A stretch of 5,778 nucleotides of DNA from Bryobacterales bacterium (lineage in GTDB: Bacteria; Acidobacteriota; Terriglobia; Bryobacterales; Bryobacteraceae). Position numbers and translations under genes: made by a program. The stretch covers positions 1-5,778 of the forward strand of contig JAOAPP010000661.1 in the NCBI GenBank assembly GCA_025462985.1. Reading direction: 5' to 3'. This document shows, piece by piece, positions 1 through 5,778 of the stretch. Position 1 is the stretch's first letter; each line of letters opens with the position of its first letter. The notes under the pieces were generated by a model. The model had not been told where the DNA came from. It saw only the letters and a program-made list of their open reading frames with translations, and ran no database searches.

Positions 1-1
1 T

Positions 2-553
2 GATCTGGTGCTGCTCGATATCAATATGCCAGGCATGAGCGGGTTGGAAGCCTGTCCGGAGATTCGCCGTAATTCCGAGATCGCCATTGTCATGCTCACG
101 GTCCGCAACTTAGAGACCGAGAAGATCGCGGCTCTCGACGCCGGAGCCGATGATTACGTGACGAAGCCCTTCAGTATGCCCGAGCTGCTCGCACGGATCC
201 GAGCACAGTTGCGCCGCGTTCCGCTTTCCACCGGCAACGGCACTCAACTTATCGCCTTCGGCAACGTTCAAGTGAATGTCGCCACTCGCCACGTCTCTGT
301 TGCGGGCCGGGACGTGCGCTTCACGCCTAAGGAGTTCGACCTACTCCACTATCTTTCAACTCACCCCAACGTAACCATTCCCCATGGCAAACTGCTGCAG
401 GCAATCTGGGGCCCGGATTACGGCAATGAGATTGAATACCTCCACGTGTTCGTGAACCAGATCAGAAAGAAGATCGAGCCCGATCCTGCCAATCCACGCT
501 ACCTCATGACAGAGATGCGAACCGGCTACCGCTTCGCCATAGATTCCGAATAG
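2..553 (+). CDS. Response regulator, OmpR/PhoB family, KdpE-like (5'-truncated by window edge)
   Basis: Cytoplasmic two-component response regulator that, once phosphorylated by a sensor kinase, should bind promoter DNA. The frame is open to the left edge, so 183 residues remain. Receiver domain (residues 1-72 here): phospho-acceptor Asp6 in LLDINMPG, switch Thr33 in MLTVRN, and Lys55 in DDYVTKPF. C-terminal winged helix (about 86-178): FTPKEFDLL, the recognition-helix region EIEYLHVFVNQIRKK, and the closing GYRF hairpin. The wording KIAALDAGADDY, EPDPANPRY and the WGPDYG turn is most like KdpE, the regulator of the high-affinity Kdp potassium pump. If Asp6 equals KdpE Asp52, about 46 residues are missing and the full length (about 229) fits KdpE. 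No kdp gene is visible; in the usual kdpFABC-D-E order kdpE is last, so kdpD may lie upstream, outside the window. OmpR-type fold is certain; the KdpE role is inferred. Confidence 0.93.
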   Translation, partial: DLVLLDINMPGMSGLEACPEIRRNSEIAIVMLTVRNLETEKIAALDAGADDYVTKPFSMPELLARIRAQLRRVPLSTGNGTQLIAFGNVQVNVATRHVSVAGRDVRFTPKEFDLLHYLSTHPNVTIPHGKLLQAIWGPDYGNEIEYLHVFVNQIRKKIEPDPANPRYLMTEMRTGYRFAIDSE

Positions 554-587
554 CGGCTGCCCGCCGACCCCTGGAGCATTCCCTCAA

Positions 588-610
588 TCCAAGGAAAACC
601 GGACTTTGGA
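588..610 (+). terminator. Weak hairpin after the response regulator; possible terminator
   Basis: TCCAAGG (588-594) can pair with CTTTGGA (604-610) to give a 7-bp stem with one G-U pair and a 9-nt loop. It lies 34 bp after the regulator stop and just before the promoter of the next gene, where a terminator would be expected. There is no T-run after the stem, so it is not a canonical intrinsic terminator and may be chance. Confidence 0.2.
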
Positions 611-636
611 AGCTTGCGTGCTACCGGGTAAGTCCT

Positions 637-664
637 TTGAATCAGTCGCGTTCTGACATATAAT
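637..664 (+). promoter_or_regulatory. Probable sigma70-type promoter for the phosphoesterase operon
   Basis: A perfect -10 hexamer TATAAT (659-664) stands 16 bp after TTGAAT (637-642), which matches the -35 consensus TTGACA at four of six positions. Transcription would start near 671, giving a leader of about 24 nt before the ATG at 695. The 141-bp gap after the regulator and the lack of any other good hexamer pair support this as the promoter of the three-gene unit. The leader has only a modest purine-rich ribosome site (GGGGG at 683-687). Confidence 0.6.
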
Positions 665-694
665 GGCGCGGTCAAATCTCTCGGGGGCGTTCGG

Positions 695-1906
695 ATGACT
701 GCTGGGCTGCAAAACCTGAAACACATCGTCGTGCTGATGATGGAGAATCGATCCTTTGATCACATGTTGGGGTCGCTGCATGCCGAAGATCCGCGAATAC
801 AAGGACTCGCCGGCAATGAAAGCAATCTCGACACAACCAATGAACCGGCGCGCGTACAACCGCTCGCTGAATTTCAATCCCAGCTCGACCCCGATCCAAA
901 TCATCACTTCCCTGCTGTTCATCAGCAGATTTTCGACGGCGGGCCGCTTAACAAGCCCACCATGAGCGGATTTGTGAAGAGCTATTACGCGGAACGCAAG
1001 GACGTGAACCACTCCCGCAAGATTATGTACTATTTCCCGAAGGAGAAACTGCCGGTTCTCACGGGGCTTGCGAGAAGCTTCGCCGTCTTCAACGGCTGGT
1101 TTTCTTCCATTCCGGGACCCACGTTGTGCAACCGGGCATTCGCTCACTATGGAACTTCCTTCGGTCAGGTAAGCATGGACGTCTTTTACTACCACAAGCA
1201 GCCGCTCAGCGTCTACGAGCGTCTCATCAATGCCGGCCACTCCGCCAAGCTGTATTATTTCGACGAAGCCAGCTCCACGATGGAGGTGGTCAATCTGCTT
1301 CAGAATCAGCCGAAATTATTCGGCACTTACGATCAGTTCCTGGAAGATTGTAAGTCAGGCAAACTGCCGCAATACAGCTTTGTCGAACCGAACTACACTG
1401 ACCACGAAGACGCCGGCGGAGAACAGATCGCGTGCGATCAGCACCCGGACCACGACGTGCAGCAGGGAGAAGTCTTTGTGGCGTCAGTCTACAATGCCAT
1501 CCGGCAGAACCCGGATCTCTGGAAGAGCACTGCACTGTTGATTGTCTACGACGAGCACGGAGGTATCTTCGACCACGTCCCACCGCCGTCATGTACCAAG
1601 GATGGATTTACCGCGCCTCCCGATCAGACTGGAGTGCCCGGCCTGACCTTCGAATTTGATCGGCTCGGCGTTCGTGTTCCAGCGATTCTCGTTTCCCCGT
1701 GGATTCCCAAAGCGACCGTCGTTCCCGGGCCCGGCGAGGCAAACGGCAGGGTTTTCGAACATGCATCCATTCCACGAACCATCACCCAGTTTTTTGTCGG
1801 CGATTATCCGAACAGTACGCCTCGGGAGCAGAAGGCGGCCACATTCCTGGACCTGCTGTCCGATAACTTGAGACCCGATGCCGACTGCCCCGTCTTCCGC
1901 ACCTAA
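695..1906 (+). CDS. Phosphoesterase family protein (phospholipase C / acid phosphatase type)
   Basis: Metal-dependent hydrolase of the phosphoesterase family (Pfam PF04185) that includes bacterial phospholipases C and acid phosphatase AcpA; it cleaves phosphate esters, but the substrate cannot be read from sequence. Motifs in order (403 aa): ENRSFDH 17-23 (metal site), PGPTLCNR 140-147 with Thr143 the likely nucleophile, DQHPDHDVQQGE 248-259, YDEHGGIFDHVPPP 285-298 (metal-binding Asp/Glu/His), and FEHASIPRTI 354-363. All core blocks are present, so it should be active. Two blocks vary from the usual wording: Cys145 where PGPTxPNR has Pro, and HASIPR where HTSxLR is common. The ATG at 695 is the only in-frame start near the promoter, and motif I begins at residue 10, so there is no signal peptide; cytoplasmic location or an unusual export route follows. 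It is the first gene of a coupled operon with the 86-aa protein and the barrel protein. Confidence 0.93.
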   Translation: MTAGLQNLKHIVVLMMENRSFDHMLGSLHAEDPRIQGLAGNESNLDTTNEPARVQPLAEFQSQLDPDPNHHFPAVHQQIFDGGPLNKPTMSGFVKSYYAERKDVNHSRKIMYYFPKEKLPVLTGLARSFAVFNGWFSSIPGPTLCNRAFAHYGTSFGQVSMDVFYYHKQPLSVYERLINAGHSAKLYYFDEASSTMEVVNLLQNQPKLFGTYDQFLEDCKSGKLPQYSFVEPNYTDHEDAGGEQIACDQHPDHDVQQGEVFVASVYNAIRQNPDLWKSTALLIVYDEHGGIFDHVPPPSCTKDGFTAPPDQTGVPGLTFEFDRLGVRVPAILVSPWIPKATVVPGPGEANGRVFEHASIPRTITQFFVGDYPNSTPREQKAATFLDLLSDNLRPDADCPVFRT

Positions 1907-1910
1907 GGAG
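1904..1910 (+). promoter_or_regulatory. Strong Shine-Dalgarno TAAGGAG overlapping the phosphoesterase stop
   Basis: The stop codon TAA (1904-1906) forms the first part of TAAGGAG, which ends 6 nt before the ATG at 1917. This decides the start of the small gene (1917, not the in-frame ATG at 1878 that lies inside the phosphoesterase) and implies translational coupling. Confidence 0.8.
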
Positions 1911-1916
1911 CACCCC

Positions 1917-2177
1917 ATGTCCAACGTGATCAAAGTTCCGAAACCTGCCCGGACCGCTTTCAATCCCCACCGGCCGCTCACGAAGAATACATTGATTGCG
2001 GCCCAGGTACAACATTTCAAAGAGGTCGAATCACAACTCCCGGAACACCTGCGCACCGGGATCGATGTCGCGGGAATCAAGACGGAAGGCGAGGCCAGCC
2101 ACTACATCCGCAAGGTCACGCGAGCTATTCATCACGCGGGCGCAACACCTCCCAAGAAAGTCGAGACGGCGAGGTGA
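1917..2177 (+). CDS. Small conserved-looking protein of unknown function (86 aa)
   Basis: I do not recognise a named family. The start at 1917 is fixed by the TAAGGAG placed 6 nt upstream; an in-frame ATG at 1878 would add 13 residues lying wholly within the upstream gene and has no good ribosome site. The protein is soluble, basic at both ends, and has no signal peptide or membrane segment. It reads as a Pro-rich basic N-tail (residues 1-21, KVPKPAR...NPHRPL), a probable amphipathic helix (about 23-40, containing QVQHFKEVESQLP), a linker with RTGIDVAGIKTEGEA (46-60), and a second helix (about 58-74, ASHYIRKVTRAIHH), then a charged tail. It has six His (18, 33, 44, 62, 72, 73). It sits between the phosphoesterase and the barrel gene and overlaps the latter by 4 bp, so it is most likely an accessory or partner of one of them. 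That it is a real gene is well supported; its function is not. Confidence 0.8.
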   Translation: MSNVIKVPKPARTAFNPHRPLTKNTLIAAQVQHFKEVESQLPEHLRTGIDVAGIKTEGEASHYIRKVTRAIHHAGATPPKKVETAR

Positions 2178-3547
2178 GACCGCTGGCACTGCTCGCGTCG
2201 TTCGTGATGACGGCCCCACTCTGGGCGCAAGAAAGCGGTCTTGCAGCGGATTTTCGCAAGGAAGGTGAAAGATTCAAGGAAAACTGCGTTGGTTTCAAAC
2301 TTGCCGGCTGCGCACAGGTTCTGTTTACTGACCATCCGTTGCACGCCGCCGTGGGAAGTCTCGCCCCCAAAAACGGCTTCGGCACCGGGCTTGCCTTCGT
2401 CGCTCATTACACGCCCAACGAACACTGGCGGCTTTTTTGGAATGCCGATGCGGTCGGCACTTTCAACGGGTCATGGCGAGCGGGCGGTTACCTGAGCGCG
2501 GTTGTCATTCGGCACAAGAACATCGGTACCCAAATGGGCACGGCGCAAAGCGGACGGTCAAGCCTGGCCCTGCAAGAGATGCCTGTCATCCACGCCTACG
2601 TGCAGGGCACGTCCCTGAATACAATCGCCTACTACGGTCTCGGACAAAACACCAGCCGCACGCCCACCTATTTCGGTATGACGGAAACGATCGTGGGCGG
2701 CAATGTGGTCTGGCCCCTTTTCAAGAAGCTGAATCTTTCCGTACTTGGCGAGGCAAATGGGCGCATTTTCGCCCTACGTGGCAGTAGCGGAACGAATCGT
2801 GTCTCTATCCAACAGGATAATGACAACCTCTCCGCTCCAGGGCTGACAAGCCAGCCGGCATTCGCGCAGTTCGCGGAAGGCGTTCGGCTGCGACCGGCCC
2901 TGGTAAACGGCCACATCCGACTCAACTACACCGCTTCGTTTTCACAATGGGTCGCGAGCGAATCCAATCACTCGTTCCGGCGTTTCAGCGGCGATCTCTC
3001 ACACCAGTTCCCGCTTTATCGCAACACACGGTCGCTCCTGCCGCACGAGTTCAACGGCCCTGACACCTGCAGCACGGATCCCAATGGACTGCACTGCCCT
3101 TCAATCAGCAGGAATCTGGAAGGAAGCTTCGGGCTTCGCCTTCTCTACACGACTTCCTACACGTCGGCAGGAAATACGGTGCCGTTTTACCTGGACCCAA
3201 CGATCGGTGGTACGGATATCAACGGGACCACGCTGCTGCCGAGTCTGCCCGATTATCGCTATCGCGGACCCAATTTCCTGGTAGCGCGCGCCAGCTTTGA
3301 ACACTCGATTTACAAGTGGCCAGTGGGAGCGAAGTTCATGGTGGATGAGGGCCGCGTCGCTCTGATTCCCGGCGCTCTCGGATTCAATCATTTGGCGCAC
3401 AGCTACGCGGTGGGACTTACCGTCCACGCTGGAGGGCTTCCGGTCGTGGATCTCCTGTTTGCCTGGGGCGGCAATGAAGGAACGCACACGATCGCCAATG
3501 TCAGCCCCGCTCTGCTCGGCGGTACGGCGCGACCGTCGTTGCAATAA
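2174..3547 (+). CDS. Exported outer-membrane barrel protein, Omp85-like C-terminus, no POTRA domains
   Basis: Predicted secreted protein of 457 aa, probably an outer-membrane beta-barrel. The GTG start (GTGA overlap with the previous stop) is preferred because it supplies an N-terminal signal peptide (Arg2, hydrophobic 3-16, cleavage near WAQ at 17-19); the next in-frame ATG, at residue 12, would destroy it. After the signal come a short segment with Cys38 and Cys46, then Gly- and aromatic-rich alternating strands (NGFGTGLAFVAHY 67-79 onward). The C-terminal third resembles the end of Omp85/surface-antigen barrels: FYLDPTIGG 338-346, YRYRGPN 361-367, ASFEH 373-377, KFMVDEGRVAL 387-397, HSYAVGLTVHAGG 409-421, and FAWGGNEGTH 429-438. 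About 438 mature residues fit one 16-strand barrel and leave no room for POTRA repeats. The loop-6 Arg-Gly-aromatic motif of Omp85 is not evident (LPSL, 355-358, stands there). Cys299 and Cys308 could form a disulfide. Export is fairly sure; the Omp85 relation is by eye. Confidence 0.75.
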   Translation: MRPLALLASFVMTAPLWAQESGLAADFRKEGERFKENCVGFKLAGCAQVLFTDHPLHAAVGSLAPKNGFGTGLAFVAHYTPNEHWRLFWNADAVGTFNGSWRAGGYLSAVVIRHKNIGTQMGTAQSGRSSLALQEMPVIHAYVQGTSLNTIAYYGLGQNTSRTPTYFGMTETIVGGNVVWPLFKKLNLSVLGEANGRIFALRGSSGTNRVSIQQDNDNLSAPGLTSQPAFAQFAEGVRLRPALVNGHIRLNYTASFSQWVASESNHSFRRFSGDLSHQFPLYRNTRSLLPHEFNGPDTCSTDPNGLHCPSISRNLEGSFGLRLLYTTSYTSAGNTVPFYLDPTIGGTDINGTTLLPSLPDYRYRGPNFLVARASFEHSIYKWPVGAKFMVDEGRVALIPGALGFNHLAHSYAVGLTVHAGGLPVVDLLFAWGGNEGTHTIANVSPALLGGTARPSLQ

Positions 3548-3552
3548 GCAAT

Positions 3553-3647
3553 GCGCCTCGTTCGCTCTCTCTAAAGCAGTCCTTCAAGCTGCTCACACAC
3601 ACCCTAGGTGAAGAAAGAGAGCGCAGATTTCCTGCTTTCCGAGGTGC
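3553..3647 (+). other. Nested inverted repeats: possible structured RNA or 3'-UTR element
   Basis: Just after the barrel gene stop, GCGCCTCG (3553-3560) pairs with CGAGGTGC (3640-3647; one G-U), and inside it CGCTCTCT (3563-3570) pairs perfectly with AGAGAGCG (3616-3623). Within that lie two small hairpins, AGCAG/CTGCT (3575-3579 with 3589-3593) and CACC/GGTG (3600-3603 with 3607-3610). The result is a branched fold with two stacked long-range stems. No T-run follows, so a simple intrinsic terminator is unlikely. It does not have tRNA arms or a T-loop. It could be an mRNA-stabilising 3' structure, a Rho-independent-like ending of unusual form, or a small RNA. Confidence 0.35.
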
Positions 3648-3739
3648 CCGCATCACGGCCGGTAGGTAAAGTTTCGGTGCCTTTTCGCAAATGACCGACT
3701 CGGCCAGACAGACCCTAAAGCGTACTGGCGTAAGGAGTT

Positions 3740-3781
3740 ATGGCCGTCCTGGCTCTTGTGATTCCGTGCATGAAGCACTAG
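3740..3781 (+). other. 13-codon mini-ORF in the leader of the TonB-dependent receptor gene
   Basis: ATG at 3740 opens a 13-residue frame (MAVLALVIPCMKH) ending at TAG 3779-3781, 9 bp before the receptor ATG. It is preceded by TAAGGAG (3731-3737), a strong ribosome-site sequence but only 2 nt from this ATG, closer than is usual. The mini-ORF is in the same frame as the receptor, so only the TAG separates them. It may be a leader peptide affecting receptor translation, a remnant of a longer N-terminus, or chance. Confidence 0.25.
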
Positions 3782-3790
3782 GATCTCTCT

Positions 3791-5778
3791 ATGAAGTGTC
3801 GCCTCGCGGCCGCCACCTTGCTTTGCATTCTGAATTTACAGGCGCGCACGGGAGAGGTAATCCGAGGCTCGGTAACAGACACACGCAGTGGCCAGGTCAT
3901 TCAAGGCGCGCAAGTCATCATCGCTGGAGATGACCGTCACGTTGAATGCAACGCTCGCGGAGTGTTTGAGCTAACCAATCTGGTCCCGGGCAGCTACACA
4001 CTCCAGATATCCGCTCCCGGATACCACGTGAAGACAGTGCAAGTGGAGTTGCCTGCGTTGCACAGCGGCAAAATCGCAGTCAGCCTTGTCCCGTCGCAGT
4101 TTGCCCGTGTAGACAAGGTTTCGGTGAAGGCTTCCGAAAATCTGCATGCCGAGATCGGGGATCACCGGCAACTGGCGCTTTCGGCAGCGGAGGTGGAGAA
4201 TCTAGGTTCGGTACTCGCTGACGATCCGCTGCGTGCCGTTCAGGCCCTTCCCGGGGTGACATCTAACGACGATTTCGAAGCGCGGTTCTCGCTGCGAGGA
4301 CAGGACTTCAGCAGAATAGGCGTGTATCTGGATGGCATCCTGCTCCATGACGCTGTGCACAACCTGCAGGGGACCGACCTCTCCGGCTCTGCCAGCCTGT
4401 TCAATGCATCGCTAGTGGGAGGACTGGAGTTGTATGAAGATACGCGTCCGGTGGCCTTAGGCGACAGCTCCGGGGCGGTGTTAGACGTTCACATGCGGGA
4501 TGGCGACCGCGACCGCTATTCGTACCAGGTCACGGCGAATCTGGCGAGCGCCGGTTTCTCTGCGGGAGGCCCGTTGGGACGAATGAATACCTGTTCCTGG
4601 ATTTCGGGCTTCCGCAAAAGCTATCTGCAGTACCTTCTCGCGAAGACGCTGACCGACCCATCCATGGCCTTTGGAATAACGGACGGACAAGGACGAGTGA
4701 GCTGTGAGGTAAGTCCAAAAAATACTCTCAGTGTCGACGTGGTGGACAGTTACACGGATCTCAATCGAACAGCCGTCAGGACGACCATCGGCGCGAATTC
4801 TCCAATGCTAATCGCACAGCATGCGACGGCGGTGAACCTGTTCTGGGTCTATGTACCAGATGGGAAGACTGTCGTGACGAACCGTGCGGCGTGGATGGAT
4901 GACAAATTCAACGCGCAAAACCCGGCCTACCAACCTTTGGGGCATGGGAGCTACGGCGAATGGGTGTGGAGTTCGAATGCGACCAGGATCCTGAACTCCT
5001 GGGATTCGTTGAGCGTAGGCGGAGCCATCAGAACCATGCACGATGGTGGCTTCATTCAGAGTCACGATACAGTCCGGTCCATCCAGATGTTCGATCGATA
5101 CAACGGGTCCGACACACTGGCAAGCGGCTACGTCGAGGACAGTTGGACCGCCCTGCGGAACCGCCTTCGGTTCACGGCCGGGGTTCGTTGCGAACGCGAT
5201 TCGACAGATCGCGTCGGGACTTGCTCGCCGCAAGCCGGATTCGTCCTCAAAATGACGAACTCGCTCCAGATGCAATCCGGGTGGGGACAGTACGTCCAGT
5301 ATCCGCCGACCTCGATTCTAGGCTCGAATCTAGGAGGGGCGGGGTTGCTGCCCATTCGATCGGCACAGGCAAGCGTGGCGATCGAGCAGCGACTGATCTC
5401 CGGCGCCAGTCTCCGGGTAGAGTTCTACAACCGCCAGGATCGCGATCTGCTCTATCAGCCCTATGCGGATCCGCGGATCATCGGAGGCATGGTTTTTGTT
5501 CCTCCTGTCAATCCGCGGTACCAAAATTCTCTGCGCGGCTACGGGCGGGGCCTCGAAGTTTTGCTACAGCGCAACCTAAGCAGCGGAATCACGGGATGGT
5601 TGTCGTATTCGTACGGACGAAGCCGAATGCGGGATGGCGCCACTGGCGATACGTTTCTATCCGACTACGATCAGCGTCACACAATAAACGCCTACGCGAA
5701 CTATCCCGTTCGACCTTCCATCAATCTGAGCGCGCGATGGACTTATGGCAGCGGCTTCCCGGTCCCGGGATACCTAAG
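3791..5778 (+). CDS. TonB-dependent receptor with carboxypeptidase-regulatory-like N-domain (3'-truncated by window edge)
   Basis: Outer-membrane active-transport receptor; the substrate is not readable. The frame runs 662 codons without a stop to the right edge. The start at 3791 has AGGA (3780-3783) 7 nt upstream and gives a signal peptide (Lys2, Arg4, hydrophobic 5-16, cleavage near LQA 16-18). Domains: carboxypeptidase-regulatory-like beta-sandwich at about 24-98 (GSVTD, GVFELTNLVPGSYTL, APGY); a TonB-box-like stretch VDKVSVKA 107-114; plug at about 140-237 (PLRAVQALPGV, SLRGQDF, VYLDGILL, GSASLFN); then the barrel from about 243 (SAGGPLG, SGFRKSYLQYLL, GWGQY, YDQRHTINAYANYPV, YGSGFPVPGY). 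The YDQRH and YGSGFPVP blocks occur near the end in this type, so probably about 100 residues are missing. Cys467 and Cys478 could pair in a loop. Receptors of this build are very numerous in Acidobacteriota. It is separated by 243 bp from the upstream operon and probably has its own promoter, though none is convincing. Confidence 0.93.
   Translation, partial: MKCRLAAATLLCILNLQARTGEVIRGSVTDTRSGQVIQGAQVIIAGDDRHVECNARGVFELTNLVPGSYTLQISAPGYHVKTVQVELPALHSGKIAVSLVPSQFARVDKVSVKASENLHAEIGDHRQLALSAAEVENLGSVLADDPLRAVQALPGVTSNDDFEARFSLRGQDFSRIGVYLDGILLHDAVHNLQGTDLSGSASLFNASLVGGLELYEDTRPVALGDSSGAVLDVHMRDGDRDRYSYQVTANLASAGFSAGGPLGRMNTCSWISGFRKSYLQYLLAKTLTDPSMAFGITDGQGRVSCEVSPKNTLSVDVVDSYTDLNRTAVRTTIGANSPMLIAQHATAVNLFWVYVPDGKTVVTNRAAWMDDKFNAQNPAYQPLGHGSYGEWVWSSNATRILNSWDSLSVGGAIRTMHDGGFIQSHDTVRSIQMFDRYNGSDTLASGYVEDSWTALRNRLRFTAGVRCERDSTDRVGTCSPQAGFVLKMTNSLQMQSGWGQYVQYPPTSILGSNLGGAGLLPIRSAQASVAIEQRLISGASLRVEFYNRQDRDLLYQPYADPRIIGGMVFVPPVNPRYQNSLRGYGRGLEVLLQRNLSSGITGWLSYSYGRSRMRDGATGDTFLSDYDQRHTINAYANYPVRPSINLSARWTYGSGFPVPGYL
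5311..5334 (+). repeat. 12-bp tandem duplication inside the receptor gene
   Basis: CTCGATTCTAGG (5311-5322) is followed directly by CTCGAATCTAGG (5323-5334), with 11 of 12 bases the same. In the receptor frame it gives the tandem tetrapeptides SILG-SNLG (residues 508-515), in what is probably a surface loop after GWGQYVQYPPT. The frame is kept. This looks like a small in-frame duplication or a coincidence of a Gly/Ser-rich loop. Confidence 0.55.

Noticed and set aside
663..698. 11-codon frame from ATG 663 ending in an ATGA overlap with the phosphoesterase start
   Set aside because: Its ATG overlaps the -10 box, so it would not be on the transcript if that promoter is used, and it has no ribosome site.
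584..1240. Long minus-strand open frame of 218 codons opposite the phosphoesterase gene
   Set aside because: It lies opposite a gene with all family motifs intact; the translation has no recognisable domain and it crosses the promoter region. A shadow of G+C-biased codon use.
1878..1916. Upstream in-frame ATG for the small protein at 1878
   Set aside because: It lies inside the phosphoesterase reading frame with no ribosome site, whereas ATG 1917 has TAAGGAG at proper spacing.
3553..3647. tRNA gene in the structured gap
   Set aside because: The stems are nested rather than cloverleaf-ordered and no T-loop GTTCRA box is in the right place.
3676..3717. Cobalamin-riboswitch-like words (GGTGCC, then GGCCAGACAGACC) upstream of the TonB-dependent receptor
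   Set aside because: The second word only resembles the B12 box if one base is skipped, the conserved core (AGGGAA, CCGC) is missing, and the two words are far too close together for the full fold.
3691..3933. + strand open frame of 80 codons covering the start of the receptor gene in another frame
   Set aside because: It overlaps the signal peptide and regulatory-like domain of the receptor, lacks a ribosome site at its ATG, and its translation is low-complexity Arg/His/Gly as expected of an out-of-frame reading.
4808..5275. Minus-strand open frame of 155 codons within the receptor gene
   Set aside because: The + strand receptor frame is continuous and motif-rich here; the reverse frame has no ribosome site or recognisable fold.
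1..5778. Insertion sequence, CRISPR array or phage attachment site
   Set aside because: No transposase, integrase, terminal inverted repeats with target duplication, or regularly spaced repeats were seen.

Overview
The window is about 58% G+C by eye and is read entirely from the + strand. The best guess for the source is an Acidobacteriota (Acidobacteria) soil-type genome. The evidence is the partial TonB-dependent receptor with an N-terminal carboxypeptidase-regulatory-like domain, a type very abundant in that phylum, together with the wording of the KdpE-like regulator and the outer-membrane barrel protein. This taxonomic call is an inference from protein style, not from a marker gene.

Layout. 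(1) 2-553 is the 3' part of an OmpR/PhoB-family response regulator, KdpE-like, cut by the left edge. (2) 554-694 is a 141-bp gap with a weak hairpin and a good sigma70-type promoter (perfect TATAAT at 659-664). (3) 695-3547 is a tightly packed three-gene unit: a phosphoesterase of the phospholipase C / acid phosphatase family (695-1906), an 86-residue unknown protein (1917-2177) whose Shine-Dalgarno overlaps the previous stop codon, and a 457-residue exported protein (2174-3547) that overlaps the small gene by 4 bp. The C-terminal part of the last protein looks like an Omp85-type outer-membrane barrel, but there is no room for POTRA domains. (4) 3548-3790 is a 243-bp gap with nested inverted repeats (3553-3647) and a 13-codon mini-ORF in frame with, and just before, the next gene. 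(5) From 3791 to the right edge runs an open TonB-dependent receptor frame of 662 codons with no stop; its C-terminus lies outside the window.

How the genes may work together. The phosphoesterase, small protein and barrel are almost certainly co-transcribed and translationally coupled, which suggests a common job, perhaps release or handling of a phosphorylated or lipid substrate at the cell envelope. A lipolytic-type enzyme next to an Omp85-like barrel recalls type Vd patatin-Omp85 fusions, but here the parts are separate and the enzyme shows no signal peptide, so a secretion link is only a hypothesis. The receptor downstream would import a substrate across the outer membrane using TonB. It is separated from the operon by a structured gap and is probably its own transcription unit. 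Nothing mobile, no CRISPR and no tRNA or rRNA was seen.
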